Program-made: the position numbers and the translations under genes | NCBI RefSeq assembly: GCF_014648175.1 | Contig: NZ_BMQP01000031.1 | Location: 1 to 64,000, forward strand | Reading direction: 5' to 3' | DNA: 64,000 nucleotides | DNA from: Planobispora rosea | GTDB lineage: Bacteria; Actinomycetota; Actinomycetes; Streptosporangiales; Streptosporangiaceae | Part shown: one piece after another, positions 1 to 8,788 of the stretch | How positions within the stretch are numbered: position 1 is the first letter of the stretch | Layout of the letters: every line of letters starts with the position of its first letter | Notes under the pieces: model-generated | Told to the model about the DNA's origin: nothing | What the model saw: only the letters and a program-made list of their open reading frames with translations | Database searches by the model: none

Positions 1-310
1 GCGGATCCGCCCGGTTCGTGTCAATCTGACCCGTTCGAGCACATCCATCCGGATTGCGACCGCCCCGTCTCCGAGGCAACCCCTCTACCTTACTCCACCA
101 TCTGACTCTTGTCGAATCAAACTTTGTCGGGACGTGAACGTCCCACTGCGCGGTGGTGATCAGAGGAGGGTTCCCGAGGTCTGGTGATCTCCGCCAACCC
201 CTCGGGCCTGAGAACTCTACGTACGGCCTCCCGCCCCGTCAAATCGACGGCCCGTCCGAAAGCTCACCCCGTCCCCCGGCTAAGCCCCCCTCTCCGGGTA
301 CGTAGTCCTC
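1..310. other. Intergenic region at window start, no gene recognised
   Basis: No convincing coding sequence on either strand. It holds a perfect inverted repeat at 129-144 (GGGACGT, 2 bp, ACGTCCC) and a Shine-Dalgarno-like AGGAGGG at 164-170. The GTG at 184 downstream of that site opens a frame which soon runs into the wrong frame of the next gene, so I do not call it. The region probably carries the promoter of the gene starting at 311 and perhaps of a gene to the left of the window. Confidence 0.5.
129..144. promoter_or_regulatory. Inverted repeat, possible operator
   Basis: Two perfect 7 bp arms (GGGACGT and ACGTCCC) separated by GA, 167 bp upstream of the AI-2E-type transporter gene. It has the size of a dimeric repressor site. 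The binding protein is unknown and the role is inference only. Confidence 0.25.
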
Positions 311-1423
311 ATGACAGAGCAGAGAACCCTGCCGAGAGCCTTCATCGTGCTCGTATGCGCCGCCGGTGCGGTGATCACACTGGCCGGTGTCAGGGAGGTC
401 GCCTCGATCATCGGCCCTCTGCTCCTGGCGCTCGTGCTCGTCGTCGCGGTCTCCCCGGTCAGGACCATGCTCCAGAGGCGTGGCGCGCCCGGCTGGCTGC
501 TGGTCGCGGTCCCCCTGACCATCGTCCTGCTCGTCCTGCTCGGCATGGTGGCGATCCTCACCGTCTCGGTGGCGCAGCTGGCCGGTCTGGCTCCCGCCTA
601 CACCTCCCAGTTCAACGAGCTCGTCCTGGAGGCGCAGGAACTCGCGGCCCGGCTGGGCGTCGGCACCGGCCAGATCAACCAGGCGATCAGATCGTTCGAC
701 CCCGGCAGGATCTTCAGCCTCCTGCAGGGGTTCATCACGGGGCTGCTCGCGGTGTTCTCCAGCCTGATCCTGATCATCGTTCTTCTCCTCGCCATGTGCC
801 TGGACGCGCAGGCCTTCTCCCGGATCCTCTCCTCCGGTGCCAGCCACCGGCCGAAGCTCATCGACGCGCTGGCCGACTTCGCCCGCAACACCCGCCGCTA
901 TCTCGTCGTCTCCACGATCTTCGGCATCATCTGCTCCGCGCTGGACGTCGCGGTGCTCTGGCTTCTCGGCGTGCCGCTCCCCCTTCTCTGGGGTGTGCTG
1001 GCACTGATCACCAACTACATCCCGAACATCGGCTTCGTCCTCGGGCTTCTCCCGCCCGCCCTGCTCGGCCTGCTGGAGGGCGGCCTCCAGGCGATGTTCT
1101 CTGTGATCGTCGCCTATATGGCGATCAACTTCGTGGTCCAGTCGCTCGTCCAGCCCAAGTACCTCGGCGACGCGGTGGGCCTGTCCACGACGGTGACGTT
1201 CCTCTCCCTCATCGTGTGGACGTTCGTTCTCGGCCCGCTGGGCGCCCTGCTGGCCATCCCGCTCAGCCTGCTGACCCGGGCCCTGCTGATCGACAGCGAT
1301 CCGCACGGTGAGTGGGCGGCCGCGCTCATATCGGGGAAGGCCCCGCCGGACGACTCGCCCGGCTCCGAAAGCCGTACCATGAACCCCGAAAGCCGTACCG
1401 TGAACTCCGAAGCCGTACCGTGA
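311..1423 (+). CDS. AI-2E family transporter (TqsA/PerM-like membrane protein)
   Basis: A 370-residue polytopic membrane protein. Hydrophobic segments near residues 9-50, 58-85, 140-165 and in a long cluster at 195-330 follow the PerM/TqsA fold: N-terminal helix pairs, an extracytoplasmic coiled region around 90-140, then the conserved helical bundle with the family-like N-Y-I-P-N-I-G segment near residue 236. Members export AI-2 or other small solutes or act as proton-driven antiporters; the substrate here is unknown. The last 18 residues come from a 21 bp tandem repeat and look unlike the family, so they are probably a dispensable tail. The ATG at 311 has only a weak ribosome site. The next gene begins 4 bp after the stop, which implies co-expression. 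Confidence 0.8.
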   Translation: MTEQRTLPRAFIVLVCAAGAVITLAGVREVASIIGPLLLALVLVVAVSPVRTMLQRRGAPGWLLVAVPLTIVLLVLLGMVAILTVSVAQLAGLAPAYTSQFNELVLEAQELAARLGVGTGQINQAIRSFDPGRIFSLLQGFITGLLAVFSSLILIIVLLLAMCLDAQAFSRILSSGASHRPKLIDALADFARNTRRYLVVSTIFGIICSALDVAVLWLLGVPLPLLWGVLALITNYIPNIGFVLGLLPPALLGLLEGGLQAMFSVIVAYMAINFVVQSLVQPKYLGDAVGLSTTVTFLSLIVWTFVLGPLGALLAIPLSLLTRALLIDSDPHGEWAAALISGKAPPDDSPGSESRTMNPESRTVNSEAVP

Positions 1424-1424
1424 A
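1365..1424 (+). repeat. 21 bp tandem repeat at the 3' end of the AI-2E-type gene
   Basis: Units at 1365-1385 and 1386-1406 differ at only a few positions and are followed by a partial third unit with a 3 bp deletion. All share the core GCCGTACC(A/G)TGAA. The repeat stays in frame and encodes E-S-R-T-(M/V)-N-(P/S) units up to the stop codon. Confidence 0.75.
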
Positions 1425-1427
1425 GAC

Positions 1428-2159
1428 GTGTACCGCGAATGGGCCCCGGACTCCGCTCTGACCGGACGACTCGCCTGTCTCTGGACGAGCACCGCGACAT
1501 CGACGTCTCCGATGACGAAACTGGTCGTGCCGGACGGCTGCGTCGATCTGATCTGGGGCCCCGGCGGTCCCCATGTGGCCGGGCCCGACACCGGGCCGAT
1601 GCCGGTGCGGCTGGCCCCCGGTGACCGCTACGCCGCGGTCCGGTTCCGGCCCGGTGCGGTGGGCGAGGTGTTCGGGGTGCCGGTGGAGGCCCTGCGCGAC
1701 CAGCGGGTGCCGCTGGACGACCTGGGCGAGCCGGGCCGCCTCACCGTGGAGGCGGTGACCGCGCGGACCGGGTCGCCCGAGGCGGTGACCGCCGAGGCCA
1801 TCCAGGACGTGCTGGCCGTACGGCTGCGCGCGGCGCCCCGCCCCGACCCGGCCGCGCCGGCGATCGCCGAGGCGCTGCGGGCGGGGCGGAACATCGGGGA
1901 GGTGGCCTGGGACCTCGGGCTGGGTGAGCGGCAGCTGCACCGGCGGTGCGTGCGGGCGTTCGGGTACGGGCCCAAGGTGCTGCAGCGGGTCGTCCGCTTC
2001 CAGCGGGCTCTGCGCCTGGCCCGGCGCGGTCTCACTCTGGCCGAGGTGGCGCTGGCCAGCGGTTATGCCGACCAGGCGCACATGGCCAACGAGGTGAGAC
2101 GGCTGGCCGGGGTCCCCATGGGCCGGCTCGTCAGCCCGGCAGCCGCCCGTACGCCTTGA
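1428..2159 (+). CDS. AraC-type transcriptional regulator
   Basis: 243 residues from a GTG start. The N-terminal part (about 1-120) has the D-G-C-x-D-(L/I)-(I/V)-W pattern near residues 36-43 of the small sensor domain that precedes AraC domains in many actinobacterial regulators. The C-terminal part (about 145-235) contains two helix-turn-helix units, at about 156-180 and 200-225, with the A-S-G-Y-A-D-Q-A-H type second helix typical of AraC proteins. It lies 4 bp behind the membrane protein gene and probably shares its transcript. Its last 29 bp overlap the 3' end of the convergent gene at 2131-3000. The effector and targets are unknown. Confidence 0.8.
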   Translation: MYREWAPDSALTGRLACLWTSTATSTSPMTKLVVPDGCVDLIWGPGGPHVAGPDTGPMPVRLAPGDRYAAVRFRPGAVGEVFGVPVEALRDQRVPLDDLGEPGRLTVEAVTARTGSPEAVTAEAIQDVLAVRLRAAPRPDPAAPAIAEALRAGRNIGEVAWDLGLGERQLHRRCVRAFGYGPKVLQRVVRFQRALRLARRGLTLAEVALASGYADQAHMANEVRRLAGVPMGRLVSPAAARTP

Positions 2160-3000
2160 GGGTCTTCAGCCGCTCCACGGTGAGGAACCCGCCCCACTCG
2201 TGGGCCACGATCGGCGTCCACATCGGGAAGTTGGGCACCCAGCCGCCGTCGTCCGTCTGCTGGTCGATCAGCGCGTCGAGGTGCCGTTCGAGCACCTCGT
2301 CGGCGAAGAGCGGGAGCTCACCGGGCTCGGGGGCGAAGTCCAGCGGGAAGTGCGCGTCGCCGGGGGTGTCCGGGTCGAGGGCCACGGTGGCCAGGATCGC
2401 CTCGCGGAGCCGTGTGAACTCCTTGTGCGCTCGGTCGCGGTCCGGGACGCGCTCCAGGAAGTTCAGGATCGCCCGCGCTTCGTAGGGCTGGAGTTCGCTC
2501 GTCGCCTCGATCGCCGCCCAGGTGAACTCGGTCGCCGGGGCCAGCCACGGATGGACGACCTTGTGCTTGTGGAGCAGGCCCGCGATCGAGGCGGTGGGGA
2601 TCAGGTGGCCGGGCGGGTCGTCGGGCGTCTCCCACCACGGGGCGCGCGGGAACGCCCGGACGCTGGGCAGCACGAACGGCACGCCTCCGTCCCCGGTGGT
2701 GATCGTCACCAGGTAGTCGCAGGCCCTGGTCACCATCGGGTCGTCGAACGCGTCGAGCTCGTCGAGGATCCAGAACGCCACCTCGACCGGTTCGGGCTGG
2801 CTCCCCGGCCCGCGCAGGTCGGGTTCGAGCGCGTTGCCGAACCCGCCGTCGGCGTTCTGGTAGGCGCGCAGCACGGCCAGCACCCGATCCGCCGATCCCC
2901 GGCCCATCAGGTTGTCGTAGCGCAACCGGTCGATCAGGCGGGCGTTGAGCAGCAGGTAGCGCTCGGCCGCGCCGAGCGCGTCAGGCGTCAAGGTCTTCAT
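2131..3000 (-). CDS. Prenyltransferase/squalene-oxidase-repeat-like protein, function unknown
   Basis: 289 residues, ATG start after GGGGA. A motif near residues 48-58 (Q-N-x-D-G-G-F-G-N) and a second one near the C-terminus (Q-Q-x-D-D-G-G-W) are QW-like repeats of the alpha/alpha toroid seen in terpene cyclases and prenyltransferases. Proteins of this size in actinobacteria are usually uncharacterised, and I do not see a cyclase DXDD or DXDDTA acid motif, so no cyclase activity is claimed. It lies 105 bp downstream of the acyl-CoA ligase gene on the same strand and may be co-transcribed. Its 3' end overlaps the AraC gene by 29 bp. Confidence 0.6.
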   Translation of the reverse strand: MKTLTPDALGAAERYLLLNARLIDRLRYDNLMGRGSADRVLAVLRAYQNADGGFGNALEPDLRGPGSQPEPVEVAFWILDELDAFDDPMVTRACDYLVTITTGDGGVPFVLPSVRAFPRAPWWETPDDPPGHLIPTASIAGLLHKHKVVHPWLAPATEFTWAAIEATSELQPYEARAILNFLERVPDRDRAHKEFTRLREAILATVALDPDTPGDAHFPLDFAPEPGELPLFADEVLERHLDALIDQQTDDGGWVPNFPMWTPIVAHEWGGFLTVERLKTLKAYGRLPG

Positions 3001-3105
3001 GTCCCCGACCGTACGCCTGGTTCTCCGCGGCGTCTTGTAGGAATCGGACGGCCTCCGGGATCTCGCCGATCCGGGACCGCAGGGGCTAGAGGGGCTACAG
3101 GAGGG

Positions 3106-4809
3106 CTACAGGGGCTGCAGCAGGTGCTCCCGGCCGAACGATGCGAACCGTTCGCGGAGGGCGCGCCGCGCCGTGCCCGTCATCGGGATGTAGCGCAGGT
3201 CGCGTTCCGGGCTCCACCACACGGGGTCGGCGCACTCCCAGCGGTCCCGGCGCAGGTCGCGCTTGTCCACCTTGTTGGTGGCGGTGAGCGGCATCACCGG
3301 CGTGATCCGGACGAACATCGGCGCCCACTTGGTGCCGAGGTCGGGCTGGGCGCGGAGGAACGCGGCGAAGGCCGCGGGGTCGAACGCGCCGTCGAGCTCC
3401 AGGGCCGCCATGACCTGGTCTCCGGTACGGGGATCCGGTACGGCGTAGACCGCGCACATGACGGTCCCCGGGAAGCGCGACAGGACGCGCTCGACCGGGG
3501 CCGCGGCGAAGTTCTCGCTGTCCACCCGGAGCCGGTCGGCGTTCCGGCCCGCGAAGTAGAAGTACCCGGCATCGTCTCGATAGCCCAGGTCGCCGCTCCA
3601 GTACCAGCCACCGCGCAGGCGCTCGGCGTCGGCCTCGGGGTCGGCGTAGTAGCCCTCGAAGGCGGGGTCGTCCCGGCGGACGATCTCCCCGATCGCCTCG
3701 TCCCCGTTGAGCAGCCGGCCGGTGCCGTCGAAACGGGCGCGCGGGCACTCGAGGCCGGTCTCGGTGTCGTGGACGGCGACGTCCATCCCCTCCGGGGGGA
3801 ATCCGAGGGCCTCCGGCGGGGTGCCGGGGATCTTGTTGATGGTGATCGCGCCCTCGGAGGAGCCGTACCCCTCGATGATCGTGACGCCGAACCGCCGGGA
3901 GAACTCGGCCATGTCCCGGGCGGACGCCTCGGTGCCGAACGCGGTCGTCAGCGGGTTGTCCGCGTCGCCGGGACGCTCCGGGACGGCGAGGATGTAGGCG
4001 AGGGCGCGGCCGACGTAGTTGAAGTACGTGACGCCGTAGCGGCGGATGTCGGGCAGGAAGCCCGAGGCGCTGAAGCGCCGCCGCATCGCGATCGTCGCCC
4101 CGGCGCAGGTCGCCATGGCCAGGTTCGCCATGATCGCGTTTCCGTGGAAGAGCGGCATCGCCAGGTACGTCACGCTGTCGCGGTCGATCCCGAACTGCCA
4201 TCCCCGCCGGCCGATCGCGGCCAGTCGTCCCTGTCCGCAGATCACCGCCTTCGGCGCTCCCGTGGACCCGGACGTGAACAGCAGCAGCAGCCGCTCCCCC
4301 GGGCCCGGCTCCGGCGGGCCCACCCCGCCGTCCGCGTTCCCACCGTCCGCGTTCCCACCGTCCGCGTTCCCACCGTCCGCATCCCCGCTGTCCTCGCGGC
4401 CGAGAAGCGCGGAGTATCCGGGTGTGTCCACCTGGAGGACGCGGTCGGGGGGGACGTCGGTCTTCAGCCCGTGGAGCAGGCCGTACCCGGCGGAGTCGGT
4501 CACGATGAACAGGCAGTCGGTGTGGCGGATGTCGGCGGCCAGTTCCTCGCCCCGCCGGGTCGGGTTGATCCCGACCACCGCGGCCCCGGACAGGGCCGCG
4601 GCGAAGATCCACAGAATGTACTCGGGGACGTTCTCCAGCAGCACGCCGATGTGGAAGGGCCGCCCCCGTTCGCGGAGGCCCAGTGCCAGGGCGGCCCGGC
4701 GCTCGGCCTCCCGGACGAGCCGTGACCATGTGTAGCTCTCGTCCTCGAACAGCAGTCCGGGGTGGTCGTCGTCCGCCCTCGCCCGGATCAGTTCCGCGAA
4801 TGTCGCCAC
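3106..4809 (-). CDS. Long-/very-long-chain acyl-CoA synthetase (FadD6/FATP-like)
   Basis: 567-residue ANL-superfamily ligase that activates fatty acids via acyl-adenylates to acyl-CoA. The P-loop T-S-G-S-T-G-A-P-K is near residues 181-189. The G-Y-G-S-S-E-G adenylate motif, the Y-W-S-G-D-L hinge region and a C-terminal N-K-V-D-K-R segment are all present. The absence of a PrpE-like start and the motif set match the FATP/FadD6 branch. The start is the GTG at 4809; a perfect KstR2-type palindrome (4822-4835) lies 12 bp upstream, so control by a TetR-type acyl-CoA sensor is likely. An in-frame repeat of N-A-D-G-G units (DNA 4330-4389) sits just before the P-loop, in what is normally a short linker. 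Confidence 0.85.
   Translation of the reverse strand: MATFAELIRARADDDHPGLLFEDESYTWSRLVREAERRAALALGLRERGRPFHIGVLLENVPEYILWIFAAALSGAAVVGINPTRRGEELAADIRHTDCLFIVTDSAGYGLLHGLKTDVPPDRVLQVDTPGYSALLGREDSGDADGGNADGGNADGGNADGGVGPPEPGPGERLLLLFTSGSTGAPKAVICGQGRLAAIGRRGWQFGIDRDSVTYLAMPLFHGNAIMANLAMATCAGATIAMRRRFSASGFLPDIRRYGVTYFNYVGRALAYILAVPERPGDADNPLTTAFGTEASARDMAEFSRRFGVTIIEGYGSSEGAITINKIPGTPPEALGFPPEGMDVAVHDTETGLECPRARFDGTGRLLNGDEAIGEIVRRDDPAFEGYYADPEADAERLRGGWYWSGDLGYRDDAGYFYFAGRNADRLRVDSENFAAAPVERVLSRFPGTVMCAVYAVPDPRTGDQVMAALELDGAFDPAAFAAFLRAQPDLGTKWAPMFVRITPVMPLTATNKVDKRDLRRDRWECADPVWWSPERDLRYIPMTGTARRALRERFASFGREHLLQPL
4330..4389. repeat. 15 bp tandem repeat inside the acyl-CoA ligase gene
   Basis: Units at 4330, 4345 and 4360 are identical (plus strand GTCCGCGTTCCCACC). 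A fourth, degenerate unit begins at 4375. On the coding strand they encode N-A-D-G-G repeats. A multiple of 3 bp keeps the frame, so copy number can change without destroying the enzyme. Confidence 0.85.
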
Positions 4810-4821
4810 ACCCGGATCTTG

Positions 4822-4835
4822 AGCAAGTGCTTGGT
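4822..4835. promoter_or_regulatory. KstR2-type palindrome upstream of the acyl-CoA ligase
   Basis: Read on the gene's strand the site is ACCAAGCACTTGCT, an exact match to the mycobacterial KstR2 operator consensus AnCAAGnnCTTGnT. It is centred about 19 bp upstream of the GTG start, a position suited to repression. A near-identical site lies before prpE at 42773. No regulator gene of this type is in the window, so the cognate protein is inferred. Confidence 0.6.
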
Positions 4836-4879
4836 CAAAGTCAAGGCGTCCCGGACCCGGAGACCACGGATCGGAAGGG

Positions 4880-5731
4880 TCAGGGGGTCGCCATCGCGAC
4901 GGCCCCGCCGCCCACCCGGGTACGGCCGTCCGCCTCGGCGATCGACCCCTTCAGCTCGCTCGGCCGGCCCATGTCCACGCCCTGGATGACGGTGAACTCC
5001 CGCACCTCGGACCCCAGGGCCCGCAGGTAACCGCCGAACGCCGCGGCCGCCGCGCCGGTCGCCGGGTCCTCCACCACCCCGCCGACCGGGAAGGGGTTGC
5101 GCGCGTGATAGCGCCCGTCGTGCTCGCGCCAGAACAGGTTCAGGGTCGTCCAGCCGCGCCGGATCATGATCTCCTTCAGCGCGTCGAAGTCGTAGTGAAG
5201 GTCCGCCAGCCGGGCGCGGGACGCCGCCGCGATCATCGGGTGGTCGTTCCCGGCGAACGCCACGTGCGGTGGGAAGTCCTTGTCGAGGTCGTCGCGGGAC
5301 CAGCCGAGCACGGCGAGCGTCTCGTCGAGCGCGTCCTCGGCCATGGGCTCCGAGCGTGTGGGCACGCTGGTGAGGGTGGCCCGCAGCGTGTCACCGTCGA
5401 CCTCGGCGTCCACGACGATCTCGCCCGCGTTGGTGGTGAAGGTCAGCCGTCCCACCCCGATGCGCTCGGCCAGGGCCACCGAGGTGGCGATCGTCGCGTG
5501 TCCGCAGAAGTCCACCTCCGCCGAGGGGGCGAAGTAGCGGACCCGGAAGGCGCGGGCCGCGTCGTCACGCGAGGTCAGGAAGGCGGTCTCGGAGTAGCCC
5601 ACCTCGGCGGCCACGGCGAGCATCTCGGCGTCGGAGAGCCCGGCGGCGTCGAGGACGATCCCGGCGGGGTTGCCTCCCTCGGGGTCGTGGGTGAAAGCGG
5701 TATAGCGGAGGACTGCCACATTTTTCGTCAC
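4880..5731 (-). CDS. PhzF family isomerase/epimerase-like protein
   Basis: About 283 residues with the two-lobed diaminopimelate-epimerase-like fold of PhzF. G-G-N-P-A-G is at about residues 19-24, the family's putative catalytic Glu at 48 (G-Y-S-E-T-A-F), F-C-G-H-A-T near 83-88 and the C-terminal D-P-A-T-G-A-A-A-A segment near 230. Most PhzF homologues outside phenazine clusters have no known substrate, and no phenazine genes lie nearby. The start is uncertain: GTG at 5731 has GGAGG only 1 bp away, while an in-frame GTG at 5719 has it 13 bp away; I kept the longer form. Confidence 0.8.
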   Translation of the reverse strand: MTKNVAVLRYTAFTHDPEGGNPAGIVLDAAGLSDAEMLAVAAEVGYSETAFLTSRDDAARAFRVRYFAPSAEVDFCGHATIATSVALAERIGVGRLTFTTNAGEIVVDAEVDGDTLRATLTSVPTRSEPMAEDALDETLAVLGWSRDDLDKDFPPHVAFAGNDHPMIAAASRARLADLHYDFDALKEIMIRRGWTTLNLFWREHDGRYHARNPFPVGGVVEDPATGAAAAAFGGYLRALGSEVREFTVIQGVDMGRPSELKGSIAEADGRTRVGGGAVAMATP

Positions 5732-5817
5732 ACCTCCGGAACCTAACAGCCTCGCCCCGCGAGGGGATCCACTCGCCGGCCCGGTGGAGGAGACGGCAGG
5801 GAACCCTCTCCCGGATG

Positions 5818-7632
5818 TCACTTCATCCGGAAGACCGGACCCTTCGGGGTGAAGGGCAGCCGCGCTCCCTCGGGCACGAGGAAGGCGTGCTCCCGGCGGA
5901 TGCGCAGCACGTCGCACCACCCGTCGGTGATCACCAGGATGGGGCCGCCGGGCGGGAAGTCCTCGGCCCGCTCCAGCAGGTTGACCCCGGGCTGGAGTAC
6001 GGTTCCGCCCCGGCCGCGGACCCGGACCCGGTTCGCGATCTCCTCGACCGGGAGGTATCCGGCGTCGTAGGCGGCGGCGTCGCAGAACACCACCCGGGCC
6101 CGGGGGACGTCGCGGGCGACGGCGTAGGAGGCGATCGACCCCAGGGCCTTGCCCAGGAGCCTGACGTTCATCGAGCCCGAGGTGTCCAGGACCACGCCGA
6201 ACGTCGCCTGCCGGACGAGCTCTTCGGGACGGACCCAGCCGGGGCGCGGGATATCCGGGCTGGAGGCCTGGCGCCGGGAGGCGCGGGCGTAGGAGCGGCG
6301 CTTGTCCACCGTGGGGACGTGCTCGTCGAACCAGCGGGCCAGCGCGGCGTCCCAGGGCAGCGGCGGCTGGTCCAGCGCCCGGATCTCCTGCTCCAGACCG
6401 GCGGGCAGGTAGCCCCGGCCGCTGTTGTGGTGATAGGCGAGGCCGGTGCACAGGGCGTTGCGGTAGTAATCGTCGAGGTCGACGTAGCGTCCGGGCGCTC
6501 CCGGGCGCGGGATCGGGCGGTCGAGCACGTCGCCGAGCCCGCGTCCGCGCAGGGTGGCGAGCTTGCGCAGGCGGCGCAGATCGGCGGCGATCCGGTCGTA
6601 GACGGCCTCGGTGGACAGGCCCGCGAGCGACTGGTCGTACAGCAGCCCCTCGGGCATCTCGCCGACGGCCATCTCCACCAGCCAGCCGTTGATCACGTAG
6701 TCGGCGGCGACGTTCCACAGGTAGGGGTCGCGCCCGCCGACGCGCTCGCCGTGGCGGAGGGCGGCGTGCAGCATCTCGTGGGCCAGGACGAAGCGCCATT
6801 CCTCGACCGACATGCGTGCCAGGGGGTTGACGTAGATCTCGGCGGCCTCGGAGCTGACGGCGGCGACGGAGATGTCCCAGCCCTTGGCCAGTTCCGCGTC
6901 GGCGACGAGCTTCATACCGGCGGCGAGGGCGCCCAGCAGCGGGTAGGACGAGACGAACCAGCGCAGCGCCAGGTCCCACGGCCCCTCGACATGGTTGTCG
7001 GCGGTGCCGCGCGGCGCGCCCGCCAGGTCCAGCGCGGCCGTGGCCGTGTCGGCGACGCCGATCGCGAAGTCCTGCTGGAAGTCCATGTACGTGGCCGTCT
7101 CCTCGCTCCCGATCACGAAGTCGGGCCGGCCGAGCGGCGTGTACTCGGCGGGCAGGCCGAGGCGGCGCCACCGCTCCGACAGCGTGGTCTCGTCCTCGGG
7201 CGGCAGTTCGGCCGGGAGCGGCTCGGGGCAGCGGCCGATCTTGACGGTGCGCAGGAAGCGGTCCACGGCCACGCAGCAGGCGGCCCGGTAGGCGGGGTCG
7301 GGCAGGAAGCTCTCGTCCCGGCGGTCACCGGTCGGCTCGCCGATGTCCCGGGGCAGGGCGGAGCGGGGGTCGGCGTGCCCGAATCCGAGGTGGAGCAGGA
7401 CGTGGGCGAAGACCCACGCCCACTCCTCGGCCTCGGCCCGGCGCTTGGGGTGGTAGACGACCCGGCCCCCGGCGGAGACCGCCGCCCAGGTGTCCGGTGA
7501 GAGCTCACCCTCCTGGGCGGCGTAGAGGTGGCCGTAGGAGTAGGCGCGGAAGAGCGGATGGCCCGTGGTCAGCCGCCAGCCCTTCTCCACCGCCTCGCGC
7601 CACGGGTCGACCTTGGGCTTCTGCCTCGCCAT
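5818..7632 (-). CDS. VWA-like putative metallopeptidase (DUF2201-type), partner of MoxR ATPase
   Basis: 604 residues. The N-terminal half has two related helices: A-H-V-L-L-H-L-G-F-G-H near residues 74-84, which lacks the glutamate, and A-H-E-M-L-H at about 284-289, a full HExxH zinc motif. The C-terminal part is a von Willebrand A-like domain with a D-T-S-G-S-M MIDAS motif near residue 483 and a later I-T-D-G-W strand end. This is the layout of predicted metallopeptidases always paired with MoxR-type AAA ATPases. The ATG overlaps the stop of the upstream ATPase gene by 1 bp (TGATG), which implies translational coupling. The biological substrate is unknown. Confidence 0.8.
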   Translation of the reverse strand: MARQKPKVDPWREAVEKGWRLTTGHPLFRAYSYGHLYAAQEGELSPDTWAAVSAGGRVVYHPKRRAEAEEWAWVFAHVLLHLGFGHADPRSALPRDIGEPTGDRRDESFLPDPAYRAACCVAVDRFLRTVKIGRCPEPLPAELPPEDETTLSERWRRLGLPAEYTPLGRPDFVIGSEETATYMDFQQDFAIGVADTATAALDLAGAPRGTADNHVEGPWDLALRWFVSSYPLLGALAAGMKLVADAELAKGWDISVAAVSSEAAEIYVNPLARMSVEEWRFVLAHEMLHAALRHGERVGGRDPYLWNVAADYVINGWLVEMAVGEMPEGLLYDQSLAGLSTEAVYDRIAADLRRLRKLATLRGRGLGDVLDRPIPRPGAPGRYVDLDDYYRNALCTGLAYHHNSGRGYLPAGLEQEIRALDQPPLPWDAALARWFDEHVPTVDKRRSYARASRRQASSPDIPRPGWVRPEELVRQATFGVVLDTSGSMNVRLLGKALGSIASYAVARDVPRARVVFCDAAAYDAGYLPVEEIANRVRVRGRGGTVLQPGVNLLERAEDFPPGGPILVITDGWCDVLRIRREHAFLVPEGARLPFTPKGPVFRMK

Positions 7633-8693
7633 CAGTTCCTCGCGGCGACGAGCCGGGGCAGGTCGCGGCCCACCTCGACGAGGAACCAGGTGGGCAGGGC
7701 CGGGGCGCCGTTGGCGTCGTTGGCGATGACGAGCTGCGCGCACTCCAGGGAGATCTCGGCCAGCTCGACCAGGAGCGTCTTCGCCCGGAAGGCGAGGTCG
7801 CGGCCCCGGGAGGACCCGCCGCGCTTGTCGGCCGGGAGCTCCTTCATCAGGCGGGCGCGGAAGGTCTCCGAGAGGAAGTAGAGCAGGTCGCGGTCCTCGG
7901 GGGCGCGCGGCCAGGGCGCCTCGCCCTTGATCACGGCGTCGAGGTCGTAGGCGTGCCGGACGGTCTTGACGTAGGCGCGGAAGGCCGAGGCGTGCGCGGT
8001 GGTGAGGGTGCCGAAGGCCAGCATGGCGAGGGTCTCGTCGTCGATGCCGTCGCCGTAGGAGTGCATGACGTCGGAGAGCATGTGCCAGGCGCGCGGGGAG
8101 GAGAACGGCTCCTCGGTCTTGGGCGGGGCGCTCCACAGGTGGTCCGGGCGCTGCAGGAGGTACTCGACGATCCACGGGTGGATGCCGTTGCCGGTGGCCC
8201 AGGTGAGCCAGTCGGTGGCCGAGGCCCGCAGGTGCACGTGGACCAGGCGGTTGACCAGCGCCGAGGCCATCGGCCTGGCCAGCGCGTTGTCGGTGGCGCG
8301 GTTGCCCGCGCCGATCACGACCGAGCCCGTGGGGAGCTCGTAGGCGCCGATGCGGCGGTCGAGGATGAGCGAGTAGAACGCCTTCTGCACCTCGGGCGCG
8401 GAGGCGTTGAGCTCGTCGAGGAACAGGCAGTACGGCTCGTCCCGGGCGATCGTCTCGGGCGGGGCGAACCGGCTGCGCCCGCCGACCAGCTCCGGCACGC
8501 CGATGAGGTCCTCGGGGGCGAGCTGGGTGCCCAGCAGTGTCACGCACTCCAGTCCGAGCGAGTCGGCGAAGTCCCGCACGAGTGAGCTCTTGCCGATGCC
8601 CGGTGCCCCCCAGAGGAACACCGGACGCACGACGGCGACGTGCAGCAGCACCCCCGGGAGCTGTGCCGGAGTGACGGTGACGGTTGCCTGCAT
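7632..8693 (-). CDS. MoxR-type AAA+ ATPase
   Basis: 353 residues. Walker A G-A-P-G-I-G-K-S is at about 29-36, Walker B C-L-F-L-D-E-L-N near 89-96, and sensor-1-like G-A-G-N-R near 127-131. MoxR ATPases act as chaperones or remodellers for VWA-domain partners, often loading metal or assembling complexes. Here the partner is the VWA/HExxH protein encoded directly downstream with a 1 bp overlap. The ATG at 8693 is preceded by a G-rich but weak ribosome site, and the pair seems to be transcribed from just upstream (8694-8788). Confidence 0.85.
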   Translation of the reverse strand: MQATVTVTPAQLPGVLLHVAVVRPVFLWGAPGIGKSSLVRDFADSLGLECVTLLGTQLAPEDLIGVPELVGGRSRFAPPETIARDEPYCLFLDELNASAPEVQKAFYSLILDRRIGAYELPTGSVVIGAGNRATDNALARPMASALVNRLVHVHLRASATDWLTWATGNGIHPWIVEYLLQRPDHLWSAPPKTEEPFSSPRAWHMLSDVMHSYGDGIDDETLAMLAFGTLTTAHASAFRAYVKTVRHAYDLDAVIKGEAPWPRAPEDRDLLYFLSETFRARLMKELPADKRGGSSRGRDLAFRAKTLLVELAEISLECAQLVIANDANGAPALPTWFLVEVGRDLPRLVAARN

Positions 8694-8788
8694 GCCCCCA
8701 AGGGTGACAAATCGCCCATCACACCTGCATCAGGTTTTCAGCCGGAGACCCGGCCGGGGACGGAGACCCGCCCGGAGACGGGGACTCG

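Noticed and set aside
184..1311. Long forward reading frame behind an AGGAGGG site
   Set aside because: After the first ~40 codons it runs in a wrong frame over the AI-2E-type gene, giving an Arg/Pro/Ala-rich sequence with no family features. The hydrophobic protein from 311 is clearly the real one.
3085..3120. Short tandem repeat of GGGGCTACAG-like units at the ligase stop codon
   Set aside because: Present but degenerate and short, giving several TAG codons in a row; no function can be supported.
2200..4725. 841-codon forward frame
   Set aside because: Antisense to the toroid-like and acyl-CoA ligase genes; composition is typical of an open frame caused by high GC on the opposite strand.
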